A stretch of 64,000 nucleotides of DNA from Glebionis coronaria (lineage: Eukaryota; Streptophyta; Magnoliopsida; Asterales; Asteraceae), in contig CM046876.1 in assembly GCA_025667525.1 (NCBI GenBank), positions 531,008,538-531,072,537 on the forward strand, read 5' to 3'. Below the pieces are notes generated by a model, which did not search any database, had not been told where the DNA came from, and worked only from the letters and a program-made list of their open reading frames with translations. The stretch's first letter is position 1. Each line of letters starts with the position of its first letter. This document shows, piece after piece, positions 21,016 to 32,831 of this stretch. The position numbers and the translations under genes are program-made.

Positions 21016-22573
21016 TGATAGGTGTGTAAACACCCATCCTTTTACCACTTAATTCGGGCTAAAACGAGACCAAAACACGTATTTAATATCATTTGTTTGG
21101 AATTATGCGTGGTTTTTGTGTTTATTGTGTTTTCAGAGCCAACCGGATGAATACTGAAGAAAACATGGGATTGCACGGGTTTTACTGAGGAAAAAGACTC
21201 AAGATAAAGTCTATTGTCCAAGAGATGCAAAAGATTTGAAGTCACTGGGCCTATTCGAAGATTTATCGAAGAAAAGGACCAAAGATGGAAGATTTATATA
21301 AGTCGAAGAAACTCAAGTCTATTAAACGAAGAAATTAAAAGACGAGTTGAATTTAATCGACGACAAATCCCGAATCAGAATCAAAAACGGAAACTTTTCT
21401 GAAAAGACGAAAAGACAAGAAGAACGGGAGAAAGCCCACTCACCAACCAAAAGACAAGGCTATAAATAGCCCTCCCCTCACACATTTAGACTAGTTTTTA
21501 GTTTTTTTTCTTCTTCCCCACTCTTTCTCTCTGTTCCGTTTCATCACCATCACCACTAGGGTGATTGGTGATTTTAATCTTTGTTTTCCAAATCTTGTTA
21601 TTTTAGTTCTTGTTTGATCTTGTTAAAACATTAATCATTCAATACAAAGTCTTGTTTAATCTTTCCATTTAATCTTGTTCATCTTCATCTTTATCTTCAA
21701 GTTCTTAAGTTTTTGTTTTTCTTGATTTGATCTTCAAAAGTTGTTGGGATTTGTGTTTTTATTGATGGGATTAGTAGTTTATGTTTAGTAGATGCTTTGT
21801 GATTGATTTATTTTAGTTTTTGGTGAAAAACTTGGTGATTTTTGGATCAAAACCGTTTTTCCTTGTTCTTCGGTTTAGTTTCTGTAACTGGGTTTCCCAG
21901 AAGTTCCGAATCAATGAATAGTAACTTCCGAATAAGTTGTGTTTTCAAAAGTTCCGAGTCAGTTAAAAGTTCCGAATGAGTTTAGTATTAAAAACTTCCG
22001 AACCAGCTAAAACTTCCGAACCAAGCGTTCATTCGGAAAGTTCCGAACCAAGCATTAAGTTCCGAATGAGTTCGAAGTTCCGAACCAATTTTTGAAGTTC
22101 CGGATCAAGCCCAGACTTCCGAACCAAGCACCTTCATTCGGAAGGTTCCGAACCAAGCCAGAAAGTTCCGAACCAATTGCTTTTCAAAAGTTCCGAATGG
22201 ATAAACAGTAACTTCCGAATGAGTTGTCTTTGAGTAAGTTCCGAATCAAGGGTAAAAGTTCCGAATCAATTTTCTTGTAGTGTTACTGTTTTTCTGTTTT
22301 ACTGTTTCTTTACGTTTATCTCACAAATTATATTTTATATTTCATACTTTGATTTAAATTTTAATTTTGATCCTAATTTCACTTTTAATTCACATTTTTA
22401 TTAATTGTTACTAAAGTAATTGTGTTTGATTTAAATTTCCATTTTAAACATTAAGTAGATTAGAAAACCGAACCCTTTTATTTAGTAACCAAGAACAATC
22501 ATTCCACTTAAGACTGAGATCAATTCGAGAGGATATCGAGAGAAAAATTGAACCACATAAAAGCATAATATCA
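21016..22573 (+). repeat. Athila second LTR (internal to the tandem)
   Basis: 1558 bp, the same length as 11667-13224, with TATA at 21461-21468 and the TTCCGAA array. It is followed directly by a second primer site (22576-22590) instead of by host sequence. Confidence 0.93.
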
Positions 22574-22785
22574 AATGGCGCCGCTGCCGGCTCTTCTCGT
22601 TAAGATCAAAAGTTTTTTGTGAGAACTTGGATTTTGGGATCCGTTCTCCGTGAACGTTACTTTTTCATAAAAATTTTCAAAAATCCAAAAAAATATAAAA
22701 TTTTCAAAAATACAAAAAAATTAAAAAACATAAAAACCAAAAATATTTGTGCTTTGCTTTTCTTTGTTCGTTCTTTTGCAGGTGT

Positions 22786-23812
22786 ATGCGCACTCGATCC
22801 ACGTCATATCAAGAGCCCGAGCCTCTCGATCACTTAGACATGGCCGGTGTACCACCTCCAAACAATAATAATAACAACAACATGAATAATAACAACAACA
22901 ATGAGCACCTTCCGGATAATCGCCCGATGATTGAATTGCTGCAAGCTCATGTCGATGGCAACACGGATCCAATTGTTATACCACCAATTGCTGCCAACAA
23001 TTTCGAGCTAAAATCAGGCTTTATCCAGATGGTCTCCGCTCAACCATTCTTGGGACGTACCATTGATGATCCACACAACCACATCAAGAGATTTCTACAA
23101 CTCACCAACACGGTCAAGTTCAATGGAGTTCCACAAGAAGTTATAAGGTTACAACTTTTTCCCTTTTCTTTAGAGGGACAAGCCCGGCATTGGCTTACTA
23201 AGGAACCGCCACAGAGTATTCTCTCGTGGACGGATTTGGAAACAAAGTTTATCAACTACTTTTTTCCACCCTCTCGTACTACCGCTTTGCGAAATGAGAT
23301 CATAAATTTTGAACAAAAGTACGATGAGTCATTCAGTGAATCTTAGGATCGCTTTAAAGATCTTTTAAGAAAATGCCCACAACATGGTTTTACCAAAGTA
23401 CATCAAATCAATACTTTTTACAATGGTTTAAGCATGAGTGACCAAGATTCACTGAACAGTGCCTCGGGGGGTAATCTATTGGCTAAGACTTCCAATGCTG
23501 CTTGGGATATCATTGAGAACAAATCTCGTGTGCAAACAAAGAGTGTTAGGACCAATGTTGCTAGTGCTAGCACTAATGACAGCGACAAGCGATTAGACAA
23601 AATCACCACGCTTCTTGAATCGCTTGTCACCCACACCGTCAGCAACAACAACAGCAACAACGCCAAAAACGCTCAAGTGAACGCTGTCAGCCAACCTTGT
23701 GAGATATGCGATGGTCCTCACTCTTACACAACTTGTACCGCCACCCAAGATTACCCTGCTGAGAATGTAAATGCGGCATATGGCACCTATCCTCCACCTG
23801 CTTATCAAGCCT
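22786..23812 (+). pseudogene. Truncated second Athila gag copy
   Basis: Near-identical to 13437-14463, offset by 9349 bp. It has an in-frame TAG at 23344-23346 (TGG in copy 1) inside the gag domain and ends abruptly after a Pro-rich segment at about 23812. It has no protease, RT or integrase and no third LTR. Confidence 0.9.
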
Positions 23813-23829
23813 CCCCTCAATCCTAGACC

Positions 23830-24437
23830 TCAAGGATTGACCATCCCAATATGAACCACCAAGTGGTTAAACCGAGGACCATCAAAAGCTTTAGTCAGCA
23901 AATCAGCAACATTGTCATCCGTATGAACTTTAAGAACCTGTATCAGCTTCTTCTCATTGGCATCCCGTATAAAATAATGCCGAATCTCAATATGCTTCGT
24001 CCGCTGATGAAAAACAGGATTCTTCACAATGCAAATAGTGCTTTGATTGTCAATAAAAATTTTGGTATTCATAAAATTGAAACCATAATCCAACATCTGA
24101 TTTTGGATCCACAAAACCTGTCCACAACAACTAGCAGCAGCAACGTATTCAGCTTCTGTTGAAGAAGTAGCGACGATTGTCTGTTTCTTACATTGCCATG
24201 AAATAAGCCGACGACCCAAAAATTGACAACCACCAGTAGTAGACTTCCTATCATTATTAGCACCAGCATAGTCACTATCACTATAGGCCTCCAGAACAAA
24301 AGGAGATTCTCTAGGATACCATAGACCCAATTTAGGTTGAGCCTTGATATACTTGAAAATATTCTTAACTGCATTTAAGTTCGAAACCGTTGGAGTCACC
24401 TGGTGTCTTGAACAAGCACTTACTGCAAACATAATGT
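23830..24437 (-). pseudogene. Copia RNase H region, 3' end of pol (separated by Cassandra)
   Basis: Minus-strand frame with YSDSDYAG, DRKSTTGGCQFLG, SSTEAEYVAA, DNQSTICI and HIEIRHYFIRD, the Copia RNase H signature, ending HIGMVNP and a stop. It begins exactly where the Cassandra insertion starts: upstream pol ends SRPDIM at about 25050 and this frame resumes at the duplicated TAATG. Just after the stop is a second PPT-like motif (minus-strand GAGGGGAGG, about 23811-23820), which coincides with the Athila breakpoint. Confidence 0.85.
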
Positions 24438-24520
24438 GTAACATCCCGCCTACTCAGACCACAATATTGTCCGCTTTGCCCATAGGCTCACGGCTTTGCT
24501 TTGTGGCCCTCATGTAAGTA

Positions 24521-24580
24521 TTTCCCGGCTGGTCACCCAGGCTAGTACTACTCTGACATGAGCACGCTTAACTGCCAGTT
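24521..24580 (-). promoter_or_regulatory. 5S rRNA-like Pol III internal promoter in the Cassandra left LTR
   Basis: On the minus strand, CAGTTAAGCGTGCTCATG and AGAGTAGTACTAGCCTGGG then TGACCAGCCGGGAA match the A-box, intermediate element and C-box region of plant 5S rRNA with a few changes. Confidence 0.85.
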
Positions 24581-24868
24581 CCTAAGAACCCCACGTGCAG
24601 TAGACCACAAAACGCGTTGTGTCATGAGAAGGCAAATGTTTTCTTATGAGCCAAGATCTCTCCTGGCCACAGCCGATGTGGGATTTGCCTGGGGTGTCAC
24701 AATCACCCCCCCTTCGGGACTCATCGTCCTCGATGAGGTTTGCCCCACCATCCTGAACGGCTCAGGAGTGGCTCTGATACCACTTGTAACATCCCGCCTA
24801 CTCAGACCACAATATTGTCCGCTTTGCCCATAGGCTCACGGCTTTGCTTTGTAGCCCTCATGTAAGTA

Positions 24869-24928
24869 TTTCCCGGCTGGTCACCCAGGCTAGTACTACT
24901 CTGACATGAGCACGCTTAACTGCCAGTT
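24869..24928 (-). promoter_or_regulatory. 5S rRNA-like Pol III internal promoter in the Cassandra right LTR
   Basis: Same segment as in the left LTR, offset by 348 bp. This copy belongs to the 5' LTR on the minus strand and so is the one placed to drive transcription of the element. Confidence 0.85.
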
Positions 24929-25049
24929 CCTAAGAACCCCACGTGCAGTAGACCACAAAACGCGTTGTGTCATGAGAAGGCAAATGTTTTCTTATGAGCC
25001 AAGATCTCTCCTGGCCACAGCCGATGTGGGATTTGCCTGGGGTGTCACA

Positions 25050-28000
25050 TAATGTCCGGACGTGATGCAGTCAAATACATGAGGGAGCCAATCATAGACC
25101 GGTACATGTGAACATTTACCGGGGGGTCTGGCTCATTCTTAAGTTTGATTTTAGCAACTTCATAAGGAGTTGCTGCTGGTCTAAGAGGATCCATGTCAAA
25201 CTTCTGAAGAATCTCATGGACATATTTATCTTGACTGATGAAAATCCCATCCGATTGTTGCTTGACCTGAAGACCAAGGAAGAATGACAGTTCTCCCATG
25301 GCACTCATCTGAAATTCGCCTTTCATCAAGTGTTCAAACTCATCACACCACTCCTTCCTTGTAGAACCAAAGATAATGTCGTCCACATAAACCTGAACAA
25401 GGATAATATCCTTGGAATTCCGCCGAAGAAATAGTGTTTTGTCAATAGTACCTCTTCTATAGCCATTCTTTAACAAGAAAGTGGAAAGACGCTCATACCA
25501 AGCTCTAGGAGCCTGATGTAACCCATAAAGAGCCTTGACCACCTTGTAGACTTTCTTGGGATGAAGTGGATCTACAAACCCCTTAGGTTGAGTAACATAC
25601 ACTTCCTCGTCAATTTTGCCATAGAGAAATGCACTCTTGACATCCATCTGGAACACCGTAAAGCCAACATATGAAGCAAAGGCCAAAAACAGACGAATGG
25701 CCTCGATCCTGGCAACCGGCGCAAAGACTTCAGTATAGTCAATGCCCTCAATTTGAGTGTGTCCTTGTGCGACAAGCCTAGCTTTATTCCTTACGACAAT
25801 TCCCCGTGCATCCTTCTTGTTCTTCAGAATCCATTTGGTATTGATAGCTGTCTTTCCATCTGGTAAGTCAACCAGAACCCAAACATTCTGAAACAAGAAT
25901 TGCTGCATTTCCTCCTGCATAGCATCCACCCAACTTTGATCCTCAAGTGCATGAGAAACAGACCTAGGTTCCACCTGTGAAAGAAAACAAGCAAACAAAC
26001 AGTGTTGAAAGTCCGTATGATTATTACGCTTTTGATCCTCAATATAGCCACAAGAGCATGATGATCAGACGAGGCCTTCTGCTGCATTCTGCGTGTCTTT
26101 ACGGTAGAACCAGGATCTCCAATAATTTGAGTGGTAGGATGATCTTTATGTGATTGCAAGACTGGATTGGAAGAAACCTCCACGTCTGGTGCCAAGTTAT
26201 TGAGATCACCAACAAAGTCAGCATCATATGAAACATTTTGGAAAATCCCATCTACCGGTTGTTTATGTATATCATCCAGCTTGGTAGAAGACTTCTTTTC
26301 ATGGTTCCCCAAATCAGAAGGACTGGAGAAACGTGTATTGGAAGCAGACTCACTAGCCGGAGTACCAGTAGTTGATAAGCTAGCACTAGGAGCAGAAGCT
26401 GGAGTACCAGGAGCAACTTTGTCAGTAGGCTCAACCAAGGGAAACTCAAAACTACCTTGAGCAGCTGCTTTAGTAGCTTCTCGTTGTTGCTTGAGAAGAG
26501 TGTCAAGAGCTGCTTGGGAATCCTGTACATCCAATGGAGTTGCATCACTAGGAGGAGTAGGAGAAACCGTGGTGGAATAGGATGGAACCACAAAAATGTC
26601 ATCCTCATCATCTGAATCAGAAAGACTAGAAGGAACACCAGTACTAGAAGTTGCAAACACTTGTGGTCCTGCATCATGGTTAGTTTTGAAACGAAAATAT
26701 CCTAACGAATCACTAAGATAATCAAGATCAAAATACCATTCTGGACCTTTGCCTTGGATGTTTGACTTCTCCTCAAAATACCTGAGATTAATAGTTTCAA
26801 TTATCCGTTTGGCTTGAAGATTGTAGACACGATACGCCCGAGAATGAGCTGAATATCCCACAATGTATCCTTCATCTGCCTTGCCATCAAACTTCCCCAA
26901 ATAGTCACTAGTATTCAGAAGGTGACTGGACACCCAAAAGGCTTCAAATGAGCAATATTTGGAACTTTGCCCGTGAGCAGCTCATAAGGAGTCTTCTTGT
27001 GAGGATTGGTAATAGAAACCCTATTCAAAACATAACTTGCAGTATTAACAGCTTCTGTCCAGAACATGGTTGGAAGCTTGGAATCGGCAAGCATAGTTCT
27101 TGCAGCTTCTATTAGTGTCCTGTTCTTTCTTTCTGCCACACCATTCTGTTGAGGAGTCCTAGCAGCACTATAATCTCTTTTGATGCCCTTAGCATTGCAA
27201 AGTTCGATGAGGTCTCTATTTTTAAACTCGGTTCCATTGTCGCAACGAATACCTTTAACTTTCTTGGACAACTGATTCTCTATCAAGGTAAGAAAATCTC
27301 GAAGAATTGAGTAGGTCTCACTTTTGGCAGCCATGAAGAACACCCACGTAAACCTGCTATAACCATCAGTCACCACCAAACAGAATTGCTTGTGGTCAAT
27401 GCTTCTGATGGAAGTAGGACCAAATAAGTCCATGTGTAGAAGCTGCAATGGTTCAGTAATAAGACTTAAAGCAGTAATGGCCTTGAAGGATGCTTTGTGT
27501 TGTTTGCCTTTGCTGCAGGCAATACAATTTATATCATTTCTAAACGTCTTGGGAGGTAAACCAGAGACCAGATTCAGATTGGCAAGTTTGTGAATGGTCT
27601 TGAAGTTCACATGTCCCATCCTTCGGTGCCATTTAGTGGCTTCATCTTCTGAGGCTTTTGCAACCAGACATGCTAGTTGACCAGTAGGGTTGACTTCATT
27701 CAACTTGATGCTATATAGATTGTGTCTTCTAGGGATTCTGAGTACAACTTCTGAGTCATCCGGAAGCTGAAAGTCTTTGTAAAGCACAAGTGCATCAGTA
27801 TCGGTGAAGAGAACAAACTGCTTCTTGTCACAAATCTGAGAGACCGATATCAGGTTGAAATGTTGAAGTGCTTCCACATAGTAGACCTGCTCAAAATTAA
27901 GATTTGGAGTCTTTATCGTTCCTTTGCCAGTGATTCTGCCTTCACCTCCACCAAAATAGACCTTGCCTCCATGGAATGGTACAAAGTTAGAGAGAAGACT

Positions 28001-28079
28001 TTTATTGCCAATCATGCTCCTGGAGCAACCACTATCAACAATGCCTAGACTAGGATCCTGGTATGGAGTAACCTACAAC
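25050..28079 (-). pseudogene. Copia pol: protease, integrase and reverse transcriptase (frameshifted)
   Basis: Minus-strand order: protease DSGCS near 28036, a GAG-pre-integrase region with HRRMGHVNF and CIACSKGK (about 27640-27500), integrase with LHMDLFGP, CDNGTEF and the Glu in AERKNRTLIEAARTML (about 27440-27090), a Pro/Ser/Thr linker, and reverse transcriptase ending SRPDIM with YVDDIIFGS near 25370. Breaks: a frame change near 26920 just after FGCPV, and another near 26040 at the start of the RT region. The frame opens after TAG at about 28080 and differs from the gag frame, so pol would need a frameshift or splicing (a TTGTTGTAG acceptor-like site lies there). Catalytic motifs survive in pieces. 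Confidence 0.85.
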
Positions 28080-28103
28080 AACAAGATAATAAAAATGCAA
28101 AAG

Positions 28104-30806
28104 TTAGTGTCTTAAGGGGACCCAAACCTTTTCAGGTTTGAGCCTGCCTTGTGGATCATTAGATGAATGCCAAGAAGATTGATGAGATCCACCATTGTTC
28201 CTTGGTTGTCTATGCATCGTATGGGTATTATTATATGACCAAGAACAACCTGTTGAGGGCTTAACAGCAGTTCCCAAATTTCCCAAACCAAAATACGTGT
28301 GGTCTAAATTATGCGGATAGATTGGATTAAAATTTTGAAAATAATTACTGGTTGTTTGGAATCCACTATCTCTCCAATAATCAGACGCGAAAGGAGAGGA
28401 TACTCTAGAAGTATTAAACATTGGAGCACTAGGATTAAGTCTTCTAGAGGCATAGGAAGCAGCTCCTGGTGAACCAGGAGCAGGATAAGCATTATTAACA
28501 GATGCATGTGTGTCATAATAATCACAATCTTTAATTAAATGAAAGGAACTGCCACAAACAAAACATGTTTTGAAAGACCTTTTATTAGAATGAGATTGTT
28601 TCATACTGCCTACTTTATTACACACATTTCTAGGAGAAACATTCTTCCTAGGACTCAATAAACAAGGACCAGACACACTTGACTTGACAACAACTTTTTC
28701 TTCACACTTCCTAGCACCAGTAGCAACATGTTCATTCGACTTGGAACTTGTAGGTCTTGACTCGTCACTTGAACCATTAGATGCAGAGTCACCGGCTTTG
28801 TCACTGAAAGTACATGAGACAAAGTCATTAGTATTAGTAGAACTAGTTGGGGACTCAAGCATCTGTGATTCATCCGAGTCATTATGCCATGAAGTGGGCA
28901 TAAAAGTTCCAGTAAGAGGAGGAGGGACAGCATGCATTTCTGCTGCTGGTTTAAACCTATTGTAACTAGGTTTGCCCTCATCCTCTTTGTCGGCATCAAA
29001 GACACTTGAGAAAGACAAATCAAATACATCTTCTGAATCAATATATTTTTCAAATCCTAAGCCTCTTTTAGTTCTGCCAGACATGCTACTATCAATTAAT
29101 TTTGAAAGATTTTTAGGTGCCGTTTGCCATTTGTCAAATCTTAGCATTGTAGCATCTAATGTAGCTTGCATCTCCTCTTTTTCTTTGATACTAGCATCTC
29201 TTTCAGTTTCTGTATATTTAAGCATATTTGTAGTGTTTTCTAAATCAATGCTTAGTATCCTTATTTTATCCTCATACGCACGTTGTGTATCTTGTAACCA
29301 CCTCTTTTGTTGTTCCAGTGTGTTTAATGAAGCCTTATAGGCTTGTACCTCTAAAAAATACTTATCATTTTGATCATTTACTTCATTAAATTGGGACAAC
29401 AATTCTGTGTATTTATCATGACAACCAAGAGGACAATGTTGTACCTGAGGTGAGATGCCCATAAGAGCAAACTCGTCTGCTTCTTCTACATCAGAGAGAT
29501 TCCCAGCAATCATTGCTAACACGTCAGTCGAGGATTCAGCTGATTCCAGAGTAGAAGCCTGATGATCATTCCAGTTGACCATAGAGTCAACAGATACCAA
29601 TGCCTTCCTGTCATCTTTAACCTCCTGAACCTTGAAAGCGGAGTACCTGCTCTTCTCCTGATCATTCTTGCTAGGGCACTCCCTTGCAAAGTGACCCTGT
29701 TGCTGGCAGTTATAGCATCATACCTTGCTTCTATCGAATCTTGCTGGCTCCCGAGGGTTGTAATTAAATTTCCTTCCTGCTTTCTTCTCAAACTTGTGAA
29801 CCCTAAGAGTAAGCATGGCCATCTGCCATTTAAGATCCATCTCATCCAGGTCAAGTTTATCGACCTGTTTGAAGTCATCAAAAGCAAGTTGTTGTTCAGC
29901 ATTAACATCAGCCACAAAAGAATGAAGAACAGCTTCTACCATACTACCAGACTTGGCAGCAGGATCAGGAGCAGAAGTATGCTGAATAGTATGCTGAGAG
30001 GAGACAGTATTGCTTGGGCTACTTGCATATGACATGGGACTAGATGCCATAGAACTCACAAAGGCTGAATTAGAAGGGGTGGGAAAAGAGTCACTAGGAT
30101 AGCCTCTCACATGGGGTTCGAATGTTCTAAGCCTATGAAAGAGGTCATCAAAGGTGAGATAGTCAAGCCCACCTTTGGCTTTGAGAGAGATCACCACCTG
30201 GTTCCATGAGTAGGGTAAGGCTTTAAGAAACCTTGCATTAATGTCACCATCATCAGGTTTTGACCGAAGTTGATTCAATTGGCTCAAGATCTTCTGGAAC
30301 CTATCATACCCTTGATTTAGACCTTCAGTTTCTGAGATTTTGAATTCGGTAAATTCATCTCTCAGCATGGACCTTCTCATTTTCTTTGACTCCTCATTCC
30401 CGCCGAACCTTGCTTTTATGCCATTCCAGATCTCTCTGGCATCATCCAAATGGTAGAAGTCACCCATGTGATCTTCAGGAAGAGATTGAAGCAAAATTGT
30501 TTTTGCTTTTACCTCCTTCTGAATAGCTATGATTTCCTCATGAGATTTAGGGTCAAGAAGAGTAATATTACCGTTCTTGTCTCGTCCAGTAAGCTTCCTG
30601 CTGTTCCCATTCAGAATGATCTTCCAAAGATCTTGATCAGTGTTGGTGATCCACCATTCCATCTTCATTGCCCAGTTATCATATTCACCCTTCTTCAGAA
30701 GAGGGAATTTTCCATTCGTGTTGGAGACTGTAGCCAGGATCTGTTGAGGTTGCACAATTTTAGGAGTGCTTTCTTCTCCTGTTTGAGTAGAAGTTGAGGC
30801 AGACAT
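28104..30806 (-). pseudogene. Copia gag with one in-frame TGA before the zinc knuckle
   Basis: I use the ATG at 30806 (MSASTSTQTGEES); an upstream ATG at 30878 overlaps the primer site and is unlikely. Residues after 30806 show the Copia gag/UBN2 pattern (YDNWAMKMEWWI, FGGNEESKKMR, LPYSWNQVVISLK). TGA at 29718-29720 falls one codon before CYNCQQQGHFAREC (CCHC knuckle). The same frame then stays open for about 540 codons with an acidic segment, a coiled coil (about 29400-29120) and a second knuckle-like CFVCGSSFHLIKDC (about 28560-28520), ending at TAA 28104. The single stop is most simply a point mutation. Confidence 0.85.
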
Positions 30807-30865
30807 GATAAACAGATTGTGAATAATAAGAGAACTTGATTCTTCTTGTATAGAGACCCTTCCAG

Positions 30866-30877
30866 GCTCTGATACCA
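30866..30877 (-). promoter_or_regulatory. Copia primer-binding site (initiator-Met tRNA)
   Basis: Minus-strand TGGTATCAGAGC, two bases inside the 5' LTR end, complementary to the 3' end of plant initiator-Met tRNA. Confidence 0.9.
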
Positions 30878-30879
30878 CT

Positions 30880-31344
30880 TGTTGGGTCTACTAGATGTAG
30901 ATCTTGCAGCCTGTCAGGACCGGTGAATGACTTCTGTAATCACAAGTCAAATCACAAAGAGACTCTATACACAATATGAATGTAGAATATAAATATAATT
31001 AAGAAGAACAGAATAACTATAAAGACTTGATCCTTTCTAAGGATTTCTAATATTGATAATGACTAGAACTACGTTTTGTGAAGGTGTGTCTAACCCTTCT
31101 GCCTAAGGTTCCTTTTATACTACAAGGAAACCCTAATACATCATTAAAGAAAACGTGTAAAACTGATATGCATATCCTTTCCTAACATATCTCATGCATA
31201 TCCTAACAGAATATTAAGTAAATAATAAAGTTTGACTTCGACTAGGACCAGGAGCAGGACTTGCTCCTACTACGACTAGGACCAGGAGGAACTACATACC
31301 TCCTAGTCTACCTATTACATATCACTATTACAATGGTCCTAACA
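30880..31344 (-). repeat. 5' LTR of the Copia element
   Basis: 465 bp, pairs with 6781-7245. On the minus strand a TATA-type TATAAAAGG lies at about 31111-31119. Followed on the plus strand by TSD CAAAC. Confidence 0.93.
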
Positions 31345-31674
31345 CAAACAATATGATATTGAGAACCATGCTCTTCCTAATCATTTCTCACTCGAACACA
31401 AATTCCTAAATAAACCCACCTATATCTAGTTCTTTACAAAAATCAACAAACCAAAAACATAATCAGCTAATCCCAAATCCAAAATCTCTCTAAAAATGCT
31501 CCTCTGACAACAACACCCTTACACTACTCCAAAATGCATCCTGATTGTTTCTCTCCATTTATATCTCTACTTATTTAAAACAAATATAAGCAATCTAAAT
31601 GGAAACATTCTCAAGAAACTAACCATTCAACAACATTAATTCCTCAAAACGTAAGTAAACGATACAAACAAAAA

Positions 31675-32720
31675 ACGAACCTATTCACGAATAATCCTCC
31701 TCACCGTCAGTGCACATACATTTGACCCATCGTCCTTCTCCGTTTCCAACTTCAACCCACCATCGCAAAACTCCTCTTTCCCCTACATAAATCATATAAA
31801 ATATAAATTTGTTTGAAGCAGTGTATATCGAGGGTTCTCGGACTCATAATCAGGGGAAAACAAAGTGGCAGATAACTATATGGCAAACATAAGCAATAAA
31901 TCTCTATATAAGATTACTAAACCATAAAAATATAACCCCAAAAGTAAAAAATAATATGGAAAAATTACCTGAAAAAGAGATAATCAGCAGCAACACCAAT
32001 TGGTTGCTTACCCTGTAAGAAAAAACAATTAAAAGAAAAATAGGACAATCAATTTAAGAAAAAAAAGCCCAATCAATCAATTACTCATACCAAACAACTC
32101 AGACAAACAACAATTGTAGAAAAACTTACTCAATCATGTCCTCTTTTGAATCTTAATAATCGAACAACATAGCTCCATAGCTGTCCAGCTTCTTTCCTTC
32201 GTGTGTCGGTAATGTAAAAGTAAGAACTCATGTAAACAAAAATTAACATATATCAACATCAATATTACCCCTAAAATCAAGATTGCGAACTTCTCAGTAG
32301 AAAAATACTCAAAACTTGCGTATTACCCAAAAATCCTAAATTTAACAATATAAGCAACAAACCCCTAAATTAAAACCACAATCAGTATTACTTCCATAAA
32401 AAAACATCAACACAAAATCATTAAAAAAATTTGAACATCTAAAACAATCATGGAAAGAACATACCTCAAGTTCGAATCGATTGTTTGTCAATCAGCTCGC
32501 TAATTGAAATTGATTGTATTTACTTAGTTTTGTATCTGCCGATGGTAATTTTGTGGTTTCTTTAGATTTAGATTTTGGGCACCGATTGGTTTATGTGTGT
32601 ATTTTTTATTTATGTGTGTGTCTTCTAGTTTCGTGAAAAATAATGAAGGGAGAAGAAGAAAGATAACGTCACACACGTAAAGCCACGTAAAGGACACGTG
32701 GGAGAATTTCTTTCCCGCCA
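31675..32720 (-). other. Possible host gene remnant (promoter, spliced exons), unidentified
   Basis: On the minus strand, 32720-32640 holds clustered ACGT elements including CACGTG at 32695-32700. Downstream is a leader ending in a donor-like GAG|GTATGT (about 32466). A stretch at about 32205-32130 ends in GA|GTAAGT. A short exon-like block at about 32012-31970 lies between TTACAG and CAG|GTAATT and reads GKQPIGVAADYLFF. A last block at about 31780-31680 follows TATGTAG and reads KEEFCDGGLKLETEKDD on to TVRRIIRE and a stop. Splice phases do not join into one clean frame in my reading, so this may be a decayed or UTR-rich gene. I do not recognise the product. Confidence 0.35.
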
Positions 32721-32831
32721 AAACTCACAGAAATAATAAAAAAATGCAATCGCTTCCTAAAACAGTTATATGTTATAATATAAGAAGAAAAGTTTGAATG
32801 TTTAAATTTTCAAATAAACGCTTATCATTCA

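Larger units (their letters stand above)
11667..23812 (+). mobile_element. Athila-type Gypsy element, tandem LTR-internal-LTR-partial internal
   Basis: Two 1558-bp LTRs (11667-13224 and 21016-22573) flank a full interior with one gag-pol ORF. After the second LTR the interior restarts (primer site, gag) and stops at about 23812, where Copia sequence resumes. Athila assignment rests on the Asp-tRNA-type primer site (TGGCGCCGCTGCCGG), the gag sequence, the DLGAS protease motif and the AAGTGTAGGGG purine tracts. There is no env-like ORF in the 1.9 kb after pol. About 10 differences were counted between the LTRs by eye. Confidence 0.92.
24437..25049 (-). mobile_element. Cassandra TRIM element, complete
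   Basis: Two 265-bp LTRs (24437-24701 and 24785-25049), TGTAACA...TGTCACA, are flanked by TSD TAATG (24432-24436 and 25050-25054). The 83-bp interior holds a Met-tRNA primer site (minus, 24771-24782) and a purine tract (minus-strand GAAGGGGGG, about 24706-24715). The LTRs contain a 5S-rRNA-like segment, the hallmark of Cassandra. One difference between LTRs was seen (24504 versus 24852). Non-coding, so it must use enzymes from other elements. It interrupts Copia pol between RT and RNase H. Confidence 0.93.
6781..31344 (-). mobile_element. Complete Copia LTR retrotransposon (SIRE-like) with nested insertions
   Basis: Two 465-bp LTRs (6781-7245 and 30880-31344), each TGTTGGG...CCTAACA, are flanked by the identical 5-bp duplication CAAAC (6776-6780 and 31345-31349). 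On the minus strand the 5' LTR is the right copy, followed by an initiator-Met tRNA primer site (30866-30877). Minus-strand order is gag, protease, integrase, RT, RNase H, extra 3' ORF, PPT, 3' LTR. About 12.1 kb of Athila and 0.6 kb of Cassandra lie inside. By eye the LTRs differ at 3 of 465 positions. The Met-tRNA site, extra 3' ORF and a second PPT-like motif after pol suggest the SIRE/Maximus lineage, but I could not test that. Confidence 0.93.
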
